The translations under genes were made by a program, and so were the position numbers. Source: Oceanospirillaceae bacterium (GTDB lineage: Bacteria > Pseudomonadota > Gammaproteobacteria > Pseudomonadales > Balneatricaceae). Taken from it: DNA of 39,863 nucleotides. Under the pieces are notes generated by a model. The model searched no databases. It had not been told where the DNA came from and saw only the letters and a list, made by a program, of their open reading frames with translations. Shown one piece after another: positions 1 to 12,107 of this stretch; positions within the stretch are counted from its first letter, which is position 1; each line of letters begins with the position of its first letter. The stretch is from contig JABXIM010000140.1 of the NCBI GenBank assembly GCA_013373085.1, positions 1 through 39,863 on the forward strand, written 5' to 3'.

Positions 1-70
1 AGATCGCGATGCCGATATAGAGCGCGAAGGACCCCCCGATAAAGAGGTAAGTCAGAAAATCGAGACTCAT
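1..70 (-). CDS. Sodium:solute symporter, N-terminal fragment
   Basis: Only the first 23 codons are inside the window; the gene runs off the left edge. The peptide begins MSLDFLTYLFIGGSFALYIG, a hydrophobic first segment of the kind that opens SSF-family (solute:sodium symporter) transporters. It follows the DUF4212 small-subunit gene by 33 nt on the same strand, and such subunits are characteristically paired with the VC_2705-like SSF transporters often annotated as acetate or short-chain-acid symporters. Next to an acetate-sensing kinase and acs, import of acetate or a related acid is the natural guess, but substrate cannot be read from this fragment. The family call rests mainly on the pairing. 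Confidence 0.75.
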   Translation of the reverse strand, partial: MSLDFLTYLFIGGSFALYIGIAI

Positions 71-103
71 GATAATTCCGCCTTCAGGTTGCGTTTATCG
101 TTG

Positions 104-364
104 TTATTCGTGGACGTCATATTTTTCGTCGAGCTTGTTCATGCTGTGCACGTAGGCCCAGATGAGAACGACGAAGACGTAGATGGATCCCTGCTGCGCA
201 AACCAGAATCCCAGCGGGAAACCGAAGAACTGAATTTCATTGAGCTGTTCGACGAAGAGGATACCGCAGCCGTAGGATACGACGAACCAGATCACCATGT
301 AGGTAGCGATGATGCGAAGGTTCTCGCTCCAGTAGGCTTTGGCTTTTTCAACACTCAGAGACAT
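104..364 (-). CDS. DUF4212 sodium/solute symporter small subunit
   Basis: An 86-residue membrane protein with two hydrophobic segments (about residues 17-38 and 47-70), the first containing the aromatic-rich run TYMVIWFVVSYGCG. The Lys-Ala-Tyr-Trp start followed by two helices and a short charged tail is the pattern of the DUF4212 (Na_symport_sm) family, the small partner of SSF transporters. An AAGGTA Shine-Dalgarno lies about 8 nt before the ATG. The gene is 33 nt upstream of the symporter start, so the two are surely co-transcribed. It is divergent from the hybrid kinase at 627, which probably controls it as it does acs. Confidence 0.85.
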   Translation of the reverse strand: MSLSVEKAKAYWSENLRIIATYMVIWFVVSYGCGILFVEQLNEIQFFGFPLGFWFAQQGSIYVFVVLIWAYVHSMNKLDEKYDVHE

Positions 365-626
365 AGCCGCTTACCTTTATTGTTGTTGAGATGGAGGACA
401 GCTTGAATCTAACAAAGACCGGGGGGCTGCAAAGCCCCGACTTTAGTCCAAAGACAGCCCTGAAAGGCCCCTCCCATAACCGATTAAGCATTTGATTTGT
501 ATTGAATAAATACTAAAAAAAACGAATCTGGGCGCGGCACGCCCAAAGGGTTATACAATAGTCGTACGGCACGACGGTAAATTCAGGTAGACACTGTCCT
601 TTCCCAACAAATACAAGGCACTGCCC
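365..626. other. Divergent intergenic region, symporter genes / crbS
   Basis: This 262-nt gap separates leftward symporter genes from the rightward kinase and must hold both promoters. It is locally AT-rich around 481-530, unlike its surroundings. A GGGGCT stem with a GCAA tetraloop lies at 423-438 and a GGGCG/CGCCC stem at 530-544. TACAAT at 554-559 could be a -10 box for crbS, but no convincing -35 is seen. No ORF of interest was found. A CrbR binding site would be expected here on family grounds but was not recognised. Confidence 0.4.
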
Positions 627-3600
627 ATGCTGTCCGGTTGGTCCATCATTCTGATTTCCCTGGCCTATGTCGGCGTGCTGTTCGCCATCGCCTACTACGG
701 CGACTCGACGGCCAAGGGACGTTCCTACGCCGCCAACCCGGTGATCTATTCGCTGTCGCTGGCGGTCTACTGCTCATCCTGGACCTTTTACGGCGCCGTC
801 GGCCGCGCCGCCTCCAGTGGCTGGGAGTTTCTCGCCACCTACCTGGGGCCGGTACTGGTGTTCATCTTCGGCTGGCGCCTGATCGAGAAGGTCATCCTGG
901 TCAGCAAAGAACAGAACATCACCACCATTTCGGACTTCGTGTCGTCACGTTACGGCAAGAGCCAGAGCCTGGCGATACTGGTAACACTGATTGCTGTGCT
1001 CGGCACCATTCCCTATATCGCGCTGCAGCTGAAGGCGGTGGCGATCAGCTACGACGCCCTGGCCCCGGCCGCCAGCGACGCCCTTAGCAAGGGACATGAC
1101 ACGGCGCTCTTCGTGGCACTGTTGATGGCGGTATTCGCGGTGCTGTTCGGCACGCGCCATATCGACGCGACCGAACATCACGAGGGCATGGTACTGGCGG
1201 TGGCCTTCGAATCGATCGTCAAGCTCGCGGCCTTTCTATCCGTCGGCCTGTTCGTCACCTTTCAGGTGTTCGAGGGCCTCGACGACATGCTGTTCAACCT
1301 GGTCTCGCAGCTCAGCTACAACGAGAACTTCGGCACCCTGTTCAAGGAAAGCTTCCTCACCGAAACGCTGCTTGCCTGCGGTGCCGTCCTCTGCCTGCCA
1401 CGCCAGTTCCACGTCACCATCGTCGAAAACACCAACGTCAACAACCTGCGCACTGCGCGCTGGCTGTTCCCGCTTTACCTGGTGCTGCTCGCGGCGTTCG
1501 TATTGCCGATCTCGGTCGCCGGTTACCTGATGTTCGGGCAGGGTGCGGTGGATGCCGATACGTTCGTGCTGATGCTGCCGCTGGCCGCCGATTACAAGAT
1601 GCTGGCCACCTTCGCCTTCATCGGCGGCCTGTCCGCCTCGACCAGCATGGTCATCGTCGCCAGCGTGACGCTGGCGACCATGGTCTGCAACGACATCGTC
1701 ATGCCGCTGCTGCTGCGTGTTCCGCGACTGCGGCTTGACCAGAACAAGGACCTCGGCGCACTGCTGCTGCGGGTGCGCCGCATTACCATCGTCTGCCTGC
1801 TGCTGCTGGCCTACTTTTACTACCGCATACTCGGCGACCAGGGATCCCTGGCGTCTTTCGGACTGCTGGCATTCGTCGCCGCCATCCAGTTTCTGCCGGC
1901 GATCCTCGGCGGTATCTACTGGAAGGCGGGTAACCGTTTTGGCGCCCTCGCCGGCCTCTGCGGCGGCTTTTTCGTCTGGGTTTATACCCTGGTCATCCCT
2001 ACCCTGCTCGACGCCAACCTGATTTCCCACAGCATGCTGCCGCTACAGATCCGCGCCGATAGCTGGCTGGCACCGACCAACCTGTTCGGCCTCGGCGGTC
2101 CCGACGGACTCGAGCCGCTGAGCCACGGGGTATTCTGGAGCCTCGCCGTCAACGGTTTTCTCTACTTGCTGCTATCGCACTACAGCGGATCCCGACTGGT
2201 CGACCGCATACAGGCCAGCGCCTTCGTGGATGTCTACAGCAAGGAACTGCTCGACACAGGACGTCATTATGGACAGGTGACCGTTGGCGACCTGCAAATG
2301 CTCACGGAACGCTTCCTCGGCAGCAGCCGCACTCAGCACGCCTTTGCCGGTTTCTCGCTACAGCGCAATGAGAAGCCGCCGCTGTCCGGCGACCGGGCTA
2401 CACCGGAAATGATCCAGTTCACCGAACGCCTGCTCGCGGGCGTCATAGGCGCTTCCTCGGCGCGCATCGTGCTCGCCTCCATCCTGCGCGGCAAGGAGAT
2501 GCAGATCGGCGATGTCGTCACCATCGTCGACGAGGCGTCCCAGGCGCTGCGGTTCAACCGCTCTTTGCTGCAGTCGACCATCGAGAACATTACCCAGGGC
2601 ATCAGCGTGGTGGACCAGCAACTGAGGCTTGTCGCCTGGAACCGTCGCTACATCGAGATGTTCCGCTACCCCGACGGCCTGATCTGCGTCGGCCGGCCGA
2701 TCGAGGAGATCTTCCGCTATAACGCCGGCCACGGCGAATACGGCGATGGCGACGTCGAGGAACTGGTACAACAACGCCTGGAGAGCCTTCAGGACAGCAA
2801 TCCCCATGTCTACGAGCGCTACCGTCCAAACGGCACCGTGGTGGAGGTGCGCGGCAATCCGATGCCGAATGGCGGCTTCGTCACCACCTATGCCGATATC
2901 ACCAGCCACAAGCGCATCGAGGCAGCCCTGCGCGAAAGCGAGCAGAATATCCGTACCTATACCGACAACGTGCCGATCCTGATCGCCTACCTCGACAACA
3001 AGGGCCGCTACCTGTTCGTCAACAAGGCCTACGCCGATGCCTTCGGACTTGACCGCCACAACGTTCAGGGGCTGTCCTACACCGACGTACTGAGTCCGGA
3101 CGAACGGGCCGAGCGCGCCGGCCTGATCGACAAGGCCCTGAGCGGTGAGCGGGTGCGCTTCGAGTCGCGAATGCCGAGCCGGGCTCCTACCGCTCAGCCC
3201 CGTTATGCCGAGGTCACCTATATTCCGCATTTCAACGAGCGTGGACGGGTCACCGGTTACTTCACCCTGTATCAGGACATCACGGAACGGCGCATCGCCG
3301 AGCTGGCGCTGAAGGAAACCAACGAGACACTGGAACAGCGGGTCCGCGAGCGCACCCAGGCGCTATCGACCGTCAACCGGGAGCTGCGCAAGGAAAATAC
3401 CGTGCGGGCGCTGATCGAGGACGAGCTGCGCCAAGCCAAGGCCGATGCCGAGGCTGCCAATCTTGGCAAGACCCGGTTCCTCGCGGCCGCCAGCCATGAC
3501 CTGCTGCAGCCACTGAACGCTGCGCGACTCTTTACGTCGGCGCTGGATCAGCAAAGCCACGACGAGAGCACCCACCAGCTGGTACGCAACCTCGACGGCT

Positions 3601-4601
3601 CGCTGAGGGCGGCCGAAGAACTGATCACCGCGATACTGGACATCTCCAAGCTCGACGCCGGCGCCCTCGAACCCAACATCACCGATTTCCCGATCAGCCA
3701 GATGCTGACCAACCTCAGTACCGAATTCACCCTCCTGGCCGGCGAGAAGCAGCTGCAGTTGCGCTGGCGCGACAGCCGCCAGGTGGTGCGCACCGACCAG
3801 GCACTGCTGCGCCGAATCCTGCAGAACTTCCTCTCCAACGCCGTGCGCTACACCCAGCATGGCAAGATCCTGCTTGGCGCCCGCAGAAGGGGGGACAGGC
3901 TGCGGCTGGAGGTCTGGGATACGGGGGTCGGGATCGCACCGGACAAGCTGGACGAGGTGTTCGAGGAGTTCAGGCGCATCGACAACCCCAAGCACAGTCA
4001 GGTCAAGGGACTGGGGCTGGGGCTGGCGATCACCGACCGTATCGCGCGAATGCTGGGACACCGCATCCAGGTCCGCTCCTGGCCCGGCCGCGGCACCGTT
4101 TTCAGCATAGAAGTGCCGCTGGGCGACCCGGCGAAAGCCGTGAAGCCCAAGGCGGAGCAACGCGGCTGGATCCGCAGCAAGGGACTGAACGGTCTGAAGG
4201 TACTGGTGATCGATAACGAACCGAAGATACTGGAAGGCATGCGGGCGCTGCTTGGCGGCTGGTCCTGCGAAACCCTGACCGCGCTGAGCGTGGACGAGGC
4301 CCGCGTGCAACTGGATGCCTCGGGGATGGAGCCGGATATTATCCTCGCCGACTACCACCTCAACGAGACCTACACCGGCCTGATGGCTCTGCAGGAACTG
4401 ACGCCCCGCTGGGCACGGGAGATACCGGCAGTAATCATCACCGCCGATCGCACCGACGGGGTGCGCGACGAAATCGCCGACGCCGGCGCCCAACTGCTGA
4501 CCAAGCCAGTCAAGCCTGCGGCGCTTCGCGCGATGATCAACAAGCTGACCGCCAGTAGTGGGAGCGGCACCATCGCCGCGAATGCCTCAAGTTCGCTCTG
4601 A
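627..4601 (+). CDS. crbS: SSF-domain hybrid sensor histidine kinase (CrbS/MxtR type)
   Basis: A 1324-residue fusion. Residues about 1-520 form a multi-helix SSF transporter-like sensor domain. A soluble linker (about 520-645) lies where related kinases carry a STAC domain. PAS domains follow at about 648-765 and 773-895, then a coiled coil. The HisKA box SHDLLQPLN has its phospho-histidine near residue 957, the HATPase region carries DTGVGI and GLGLGLAI, and a receiver domain from about 1189 has ILADYHL with its Asp near 1242. Vibrio CrbS and Pseudomonas MxtR have this architecture and, with a LuxR-type partner, control acs in the acetate switch. Here the partner gene is convergent 30 nt away and acs follows it, which supports the assignment. 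The last ~15 residues (Ser/Gly/Ala-rich) come from a REP-like repeat and are probably not functional. Symbol by homology of architecture and context. Confidence 0.88.
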   Translation: MLSGWSIILISLAYVGVLFAIAYYGDSTAKGRSYAANPVIYSLSLAVYCSSWTFYGAVGRAASSGWEFLATYLGPVLVFIFGWRLIEKVILVSKEQNITTISDFVSSRYGKSQSLAILVTLIAVLGTIPYIALQLKAVAISYDALAPAASDALSKGHDTALFVALLMAVFAVLFGTRHIDATEHHEGMVLAVAFESIVKLAAFLSVGLFVTFQVFEGLDDMLFNLVSQLSYNENFGTLFKESFLTETLLACGAVLCLPRQFHVTIVENTNVNNLRTARWLFPLYLVLLAAFVLPISVAGYLMFGQGAVDADTFVLMLPLAADYKMLATFAFIGGLSASTSMVIVASVTLATMVCNDIVMPLLLRVPRLRLDQNKDLGALLLRVRRITIVCLLLLAYFYYRILGDQGSLASFGLLAFVAAIQFLPAILGGIYWKAGNRFGALAGLCGGFFVWVYTLVIPTLLDANLISHSMLPLQIRADSWLAPTNLFGLGGPDGLEPLSHGVFWSLAVNGFLYLLLSHYSGSRLVDRIQASAFVDVYSKELLDTGRHYGQVTVGDLQMLTERFLGSSRTQHAFAGFSLQRNEKPPLSGDRATPEMIQFTERLLAGVIGASSARIVLASILRGKEMQIGDVVTIVDEASQALRFNRSLLQSTIENITQGISVVDQQLRLVAWNRRYIEMFRYPDGLICVGRPIEEIFRYNAGHGEYGDGDVEELVQQRLESLQDSNPHVYERYRPNGTVVEVRGNPMPNGGFVTTYADITSHKRIEAALRESEQNIRTYTDNVPILIAYLDNKGRYLFVNKAYADAFGLDRHNVQGLSYTDVLSPDERAERAGLIDKALSGERVRFESRMPSRAPTAQPRYAEVTYIPHFNERGRVTGYFTLYQDITERRIAELALKETNETLEQRVRERTQALSTVNRELRKENTVRALIEDELRQAKADAEAANLGKTRFLAAASHDLLQPLNAARLFTSALDQQSHDESTHQLVRNLDGSLRAAEELITAILDISKLDAGALEPNITDFPISQMLTNLSTEFTLLAGEKQLQLRWRDSRQVVRTDQALLRRILQNFLSNAVRYTQHGKILLGARRRGDRLRLEVWDTGVGIAPDKLDEVFEEFRRIDNPKHSQVKGLGLGLAITDRIARMLGHRIQVRSWPGRGTVFSIEVPLGDPAKAVKPKAEQRGWIRSKGLNGLKVLVIDNEPKILEGMRALLGGWSCETLTALSVDEARVQLDASGMEPDIILADYHLNETYTGLMALQELTPRWAREIPAVIITADRTDGVRDEIADAGAQLLTKPVKPAALRAMINKLTASSGSGTIAANASSSL

Positions 4602-4635
4602 GTACCCATTCGCGGCGGGGCGCCGCTCCCACTAC
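4555..4635. repeat. Inverted REP-like pair spanning two convergent stop codons
   Basis: The arm at 4555-4584 and the arm at 4607-4635 are inverted copies of the same sequence. Both begin GTAGTGGGAGCGGC and end GCCGCGAATG and differ only in the 5-6 middle bases. The 22-nt spacer holds the crbS stop codon (4599-4601), and the right arm covers the crbR stop (4632-4634). The GTGGGAGC...GCGAAT form resembles Pseudomonas REP sequences. As RNA either strand gives a long hairpin, so it likely serves as a two-way transcript end, although no U-tract follows. Confidence 0.85.
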
Positions 4636-5297
4636 CCCAGTTCGGTCTTAGGCGGCTCCACGCCCAGGCGCTGTGCCGCGATTACGGCCTGGGTCCGGCT
4701 GTGAACGCCAAGCTTGCGCAGAATGGCGGTGACATGAGCCTTGATGGTGGCCTCGGAAACGTTGAGCTCGTAGGCAATCTGCTTGTTCAGCAGGCCCTCG
4801 GTGAGCATGTTGAGCACCCGGAACTGCTGCGGCGTCAGCGATACCAGCGCTTCGGCGAACTCCTGGTCTTCGGCCGATACTTCTTCGCTGCTTTCGGCGA
4901 TCTCCTGTGGCAGCCACTCCTCTCCCTGCAGAACCGCCGTGATGGCTTCGGAAATCACGTCCAGCGGCGCGGACTTCGGTATGAAACCGGACGCGCCGTA
5001 TTCGATCGCCCGCTTCATCACCTGCACTTCCTCGCTGCCGGACACCACCACCACCGGTATCCCGGGGTTCTGGCCGCGCAGAAATACCAGGCCGGAGAAA
5101 CCGTTGGCCCCTGGCATATGAAGATCCAGCAGCACCAGATCCGCATCACCATGCTGCTCGACCGCTTCCTGCACCGCTTCCAGGGTGTCCGCCTCCACGA
5201 TCTGCACGCCAGGAACAGCCTGGGTCACGGCCTGTTTCAGCGCCGCCCGAAACAACGGATGGTCGTCGGCAATGATGATCTTCTGCGCTAACTGCAT
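4632..5297 (-). CDS. crbR: LuxR/NarL-family response regulator (CrbR/ErdR type)
   Basis: A 221-residue response regulator. The receiver domain (about 6-125) has the acidic pair at D11-D12, the phospho-acceptor D58 in LVLLDLHMPG and a KSAP motif with the conserved Lys. The C-terminal LuxR-type helix-turn-helix (about 150-210) contains LTPQQFRVLNMLTEG, LNKQIA and SEATIKAHV. The ATG at 5297 was chosen because it begins MQLAQKIIIADDHP, has a GGGAGAG Shine-Dalgarno, and an upstream in-frame start would add 23 unrelated residues. It lies between the SSF hybrid kinase and acs. In Vibrio and Pseudomonas the equivalent regulator is phosphorylated by CrbS/MxtR and activates acs. Partner and target are inferred from position. 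Confidence 0.85.
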   Translation of the reverse strand: MQLAQKIIIADDHPLFRAALKQAVTQAVPGVQIVEADTLEAVQEAVEQHGDADLVLLDLHMPGANGFSGLVFLRGQNPGIPVVVVSGSEEVQVMKRAIEYGASGFIPKSAPLDVISEAITAVLQGEEWLPQEIAESSEEVSAEDQEFAEALVSLTPQQFRVLNMLTEGLLNKQIAYELNVSEATIKAHVTAILRKLGVHSRTQAVIAAQRLGVEPPKTELG

Positions 5298-5661
5298 GCA
5301 TACTCTCCCGTCTTCGCCCCTGCGCGGGCTTTTATTATATCGAGCCGGTATGAAAACACCGCTCATTCCAGATCGTGCGAGGACGTACCTCCATTACTGG
5401 AAGGCCTGTGCAATCCCTTGTAAAGACCGGATTTTGCAAAAAGCTGCCTTACTCTCCAGTGCCGGTAATTCGTGCTCGGGGCCGGTCACCGGGTGCGTAA
5501 AGCGGCTTATCCCGAATCGATTTACGCGTCGTCCGTATTTATACCGGATGCACCTGACTTTAATAGCAAAAAGCCTCCCCGGCCAGAGGCCGGAGAGGCT
5601 TTTCATCATTTCCGTTAAACCGGCGCCGACAAAAGCGACGCAGCAGGCGTCGCCGTCATCC
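5298..5661. other. Intergenic region between acs end and crbR start
   Basis: A 364-nt gap on the leftward strand. Its right part holds the acs terminator (5568-5603). The remainder is the likely crbR promoter and leader. TATAAAT, read leftward near 5537-5543, is a possible -10 element but lacks a clear -35 at standard spacing. No credible small ORF, RNA gene or dispersed repeat was recognised. Confidence 0.4.
5568..5603 (-). terminator. Rho-independent terminator after acs
   Basis: A 12-bp stem, GCCTCCCCGGCC with GGCCGGAGAGGC (one C/A mismatch), at 5573-5584 and 5588-5599 with loop AGA. It is flanked by A5 on the left and T4 on the right, so it has a U-tract in both directions. It lies about 60 nt beyond the acs stop and upstream of crbR, separating the two transcripts. 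Confidence 0.85.
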
Positions 5662-7614
<1,953 letters not shown>

Positions 7615-7874
7615 CTCGGGTGCCCTTAGCTTGCTTGTTGTAATTTTGCCTGGCGGCGGCGTCCGCCTGCCGACCATGATTGCTTAGTGTTATACCGAAC
7701 AGGCGGGTCCGGTTTGTATTAGACGTTCGTCTCCCGCCATCTGCGACCTTGGTGCCGTTCGACAAGGATAGTCAGAGTTGAGGCGGTGCGGTGCGCTTCG
7801 CTTGCCAGCACCTTCGGGACCGAAAAAACCGTTGCAGGGCGCCAGGACTGCAACTAACCGCACCGAATGCGGCA
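7615..7874. other. acs upstream region and fleR downstream region
   Basis: A 260-nt gap. The left half is the acs leader and promoter region; a TATAAC box near 7690-7695 (leftward) is a weak -10 candidate. The segment 7782-7812 contains GGTGC...GCACC arms and looks like a degraded member of the dispersed repeats also seen near 34420-34440. The fleR terminator lies at 7823-7854. No gene was seen. Confidence 0.4.
7823..7854 (-). terminator. Probable rho-independent terminator after fleR
   Basis: Read leftward, GTTGCAG and CTGCAAC (7 bp) enclose a 10-nt GC-rich loop and are followed two bases later by six Ts (the A-run 7823-7828 on the given strand). It lies about 20 nt beyond the fleR stop codon. 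Confidence 0.6.
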
Positions 7875-9239
7875 TCAAAACTCGAACCCGCTCTCGCGCA
7901 TCCTCGCCAGTTTGTAGCGCAGCGTGCGTGGGCTCACGCCCAGCTTTTCCGCCGCGCCCTTGCGACTGCCACCGGACTGTTTCAGCGCATCGGCGATCAG
8001 TTGAAATTCGTGATGACGCATATCGGAGCCGAGCTGCCCCGCCGCCTCGCAGTGCTGCGCGATATCGGCGACCTCCGCCGGCCGGGCCTCGCTGAACTGG
8101 CCGAGACTGATGGCCCCCGGAGACAGGTGCAGATCGTTCGCCTCCAGCTGCGTGCCCGGCTGGAGAATCAGCGCTCGCTGGATGACATTGTCGAGTTCGC
8201 GCACATTGCCGGGCCAGGCGTGCTCGCGCAGGCGTTGCCGCGCTTCGGCATCGAGCAGCGCCAGTGGCCGGTGCATCTTGGTGCAATGCTTGGCCAGCAG
8301 ACGCTCGGCCAGCGGCACGATATCGGCCGGGCGCTCGCGCAGCGGCAGCCACTGCAGCGGAAAAACGTTGAGGCGATAGTAAAGATCTTCGCGAAACTTG
8401 CCTTCCGCGACGTAGTTCTCCAGCGCCCGGTTACTGGTGGCCAGTACCCGGACATCGAGCCGGATCGTCTTGCGACCGCCGATCCGCTCCACTTCCTGTT
8501 CCTGCAGTACCCGCAGCAGCTTGGCCTGGAGCCCCAGGTCCATTTCGCTGATTTCGTCGAGCAGCAGCGTGCCGCCGTCGGCCTGCTCGAACTTGCCGGG
8601 GTTACTGTTGTAGGCCCCGGTAAAGGCACCCTTTTCGTAACCGAACAGTGTGGCCTCGAGCATGTTCTCGGGAATGGCGGCGCAGTTGATGGCGACAAAG
8701 GGCCTGTCGCATCGATTCGACTGCTGGTGTATATACTGCGCCAGCACCTCCTTGCCCGTTCCTGACTCGCCGGTGATCAGTACCGTCGAGTCGGTTTCGG
8801 CGACACGGCGCGCCAGTTGCAGCAACTGGCGGCTGGAAGCCTCTTCGGCTATCGGAGCCTCGTAACCGGCCGATCGCGCGCCGCCGGCGAAACGGCGGAT
8901 GGTTTCGATCAGTTGCTCCGGCGCGAACGGTTTCATCAGGTAATCGACGGCACCGGCACGAATCGCCTCCACCGCCTTCTGCACCTGACCGAAAGCGGTA
9001 ATCAGTATCACCGGCAGACAGGGGTGGCTCTGTTGCAGTTTCGCCAGCAGGCCATGGCCGTCCAGCCCCGGCATATTGACGTCGCTGACGACGATATCCA
9101 TCGTATTGCGCCGCAACAGCTCCAGCGCCTGCAGGCCGTCCCCGGCTTCGAGGTAACTCAGCCCCGCAAGCTCCAGCGTATCCGCCAGCGCCTCGCGCAA
9201 CTCCTGGTCATCCTCGACGATCAGTACCTTGATTGCCAT
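7875..9239 (-). CDS. fleR: Sigma-54-dependent response regulator FleR
   Basis: A 454-residue NtrC-type activator. The receiver domain has EDD at 9-11 and phospho-acceptor D53 (VVSDVNMPG). The AAA+ domain has Walker A GESGTGKE (about 157-164), the sigma-54 contact loop GAFTGA (about 204-209) and Walker B LLLDEISEM. A Fis-type helix-turn-helix (KGAAEKLGVSPRTLRYKL) closes the protein. An AAGGA Shine-Dalgarno supports the start. In Pseudomonas FleR is phosphorylated by FleS and turns on class III basal body and hook genes; here the sigma-54 promoters before flgB and flgF are its likely targets. It follows fleS after a 182-nt repeat-filled gap, whereas fleQ and fleS overlap. Confidence 0.93.
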   Translation of the reverse strand: MAIKVLIVEDDQELREALADTLELAGLSYLEAGDGLQALELLRRNTMDIVVSDVNMPGLDGHGLLAKLQQSHPCLPVILITAFGQVQKAVEAIRAGAVDYLMKPFAPEQLIETIRRFAGGARSAGYEAPIAEEASSRQLLQLARRVAETDSTVLITGESGTGKEVLAQYIHQQSNRCDRPFVAINCAAIPENMLEATLFGYEKGAFTGAYNSNPGKFEQADGGTLLLDEISEMDLGLQAKLLRVLQEQEVERIGGRKTIRLDVRVLATSNRALENYVAEGKFREDLYYRLNVFPLQWLPLRERPADIVPLAERLLAKHCTKMHRPLALLDAEARQRLREHAWPGNVRELDNVIQRALILQPGTQLEANDLHLSPGAISLGQFSEARPAEVADIAQHCEAAGQLGSDMRHHEFQLIADALKQSGGSRKGAAEKLGVSPRTLRYKLARMRESGFEF

Positions 9240-9279
9240 TTTGTCCTTATCAATCCCTGTTGTCGCGATCCACGATTAC

Positions 9280-9312
9280 GTAGGGTGGAATGAGCCCAAA
9301 GGCGAATTCCAC
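9280..9312. repeat. GTGGAAT/ATTCCAC palindromic repeat, copy 1
   Basis: Reads GTAGGGTGGAATGAGCC, spacer, GGCGAATTCCACC. The same sequence occurs in reverse at 12108-12135 and in diverged form at 14001-14028. The GTAGGGTGG edge reappears inverted at 9411-9419 as CCACCCTAC, so the whole 140-nt fleS-fleR spacer is bounded by one inverted pair. Confidence 0.8.
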
Positions 9313-9374
9313 CATAACGATCAGGTTACACCTTGGCTTCTTCTTACCAAGCCCTGTCGGAGCCGATGTCACCG

Positions 9375-9419
9375 GGAACGCCACCCGGTGGAACGCCACC
9401 CGGTGGAGCGCCACCCTAC
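9375..9419. repeat. 15-bp tandem repeat in fleS-fleR spacer
   Basis: The unit GGAACGCCACCCGGT occurs exactly at 9375-9389 and 9390-9404, with a third partial, altered copy at 9405-9419 that ends in CCACCCTAC. Each unit carries ACCCGGT and can pair with its neighbour. It lies just downstream of the fleS stop codon. Confidence 0.9.
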
Positions 9420-9421
9420 CT

Positions 9422-10509
9422 TCATGTCAAAAACGGTATCAATATCGCCGCCCGGGTTCCCTGCCCCGGCATCGACTCGAGTTCGAAACGCCCATGGTGC
9501 GCCCGGGCCACCACCTGGGCCACAGCCAGGCCGAGACCTGTACCGTGGGACTTGGTGGTGTAGAAGGGCTGCAGCGCCTGTTTCTTTGTCTCAGCGTCCA
9601 TGCCGGGGCCCTGATCGGCGATTTCCAGGCGCAGGTATTCGCCTTCCACCCGTGCCGTCAGCACCAGCTCGGTCCCGGCGCCACAGGCCTGCAGCGCGTT
9701 GTCGACCAGGTTCTGCAGCGCTCCGAGCAGCGTTTCGCGGTTGCACTGCAGCTGCACGCCCGGCGCCTCGTTGCGGCAATCGCAGTCGGCATCCTGCTGC
9801 GACAGCGGCGCATCGAGCATGTCCTCGATCGCCCTGAACAACTCGTCGGTCGACACCCGGTCATCGAGGCGGGTTTCGCCCCGGGCGAACACCAGCATGT
9901 CGCGCACCTGCTGCTCGAGGTTGTCCAGCCGCAGTTTCACCTTGCCGGCGAAACGTATCCGTTGATCGTCGGTCAGTTCAGAACGTCCAAGGTGACCGGC
10001 GTAGAGCAGCGCCGCCGACAAGGGCGTGCGTATCTGATGCGCCAGCGAGGCCATCATACGCCCCATCTCAGACAGCCGCTGGTAGTGCGCCAGGCGCGAC
10101 TGCAGCAGGCGGGTATCGGTCTGATTGGTCAGCAACACCAGTTGCCCCGGCTCGTTCTCCATTGCCCGCGTTGCCAGGCTGACCCGCCGGCCGTCGCGCA
10201 ACGAAACCTCATGGCCGTCGTCACTGCGGGGCGCGAAGCTGCGCCGGATGACGTCGATCCAGGGCTGCCCCAGCAAAGGCTCGCCCAGCAGGTCGGCGGC
10301 CGCGGGGTTGCACTGGGCGACGCGGCCATCGCCACCGATCAGAATCACGCCGGCCGGCAGCAGATCCAGCAGCTTGCGCATCCGCTCCACCAGCCGGGCG
10401 GCGTGCTCGCGCTCCTGGCGATGGGCCTGCCGCTCGCGTTCGAGCGCCGCCTGGGCCTGCGCCAGCTGTTGTTCCAGCGCCGCAATACGCGCCTCTGCGG
10501 AGAGCACCG

Positions 10510-10513
<4 letters not shown>
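9422..10513 (-). CDS. fleS: Sensor histidine kinase FleS
   Basis: A 363-residue cytosolic kinase with no membrane segments. A coiled coil (about 5-45) leads into a PAS domain (about 48-130). The HisKA box SLAHQIRTPLSAALLY has phospho-acceptor H159. The ATPase domain shows NLVDNALQA, IADQGPGM and GTGLGLAVAQ. It is the partner of FleR and in Pseudomonas acts in the third step of flagellar gene control. The ATG at 10513 overlaps the fleQ stop as ATGA, indicating translational coupling; an upstream in-frame start would lie inside fleQ. It is somewhat shorter than Pseudomonas FleS (about 400 residues), mainly at the N-terminus. Confidence 0.92.
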
Positions 10514-11937
<1,424 letters not shown>

Positions 11938-11970
11938 AATCCCTTGCCCGCCCCGGGTGTAGACAGTCAA

Positions 11971-11998
11971 ATTTATGACATACCTTTCGCAGGGACAA
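11971..11998 (-). promoter_or_regulatory. Possible fleQ promoter (sigma-70 type)
   Basis: Read leftward, TTGTCC (-35, 11993-11998) is followed after 16 nt by ATAAAT (-10, 11971-11976), about 25 nt before the fleQ Shine-Dalgarno. The match is moderate. No sigma-54 site was seen here, consistent with fleQ being a top-tier gene. Confidence 0.3.
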
Positions 11999-12107
11999 CC
12001 GGCGACTGTACATTTTTTTGACGCTTTGCAATTCCTTGGCGGGTATGAACGCTCAAGTTTCATACGTCCTCGAACGGCGCCCCCCCGACAGACCGGCGCT
12101 GAGTTCA

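Noticed and set aside
423-438. The GGGGCT-GCAA-AGCCCC hairpin as a terminator
   Set aside because: No U-tract follows on either strand and no gene ends into it; it lies in a divergent promoter region.
9375-9419. The tandem 15-mers as a tiny CRISPR array
   Set aside because: Units are directly adjacent with no spacers, and no cas genes are present.
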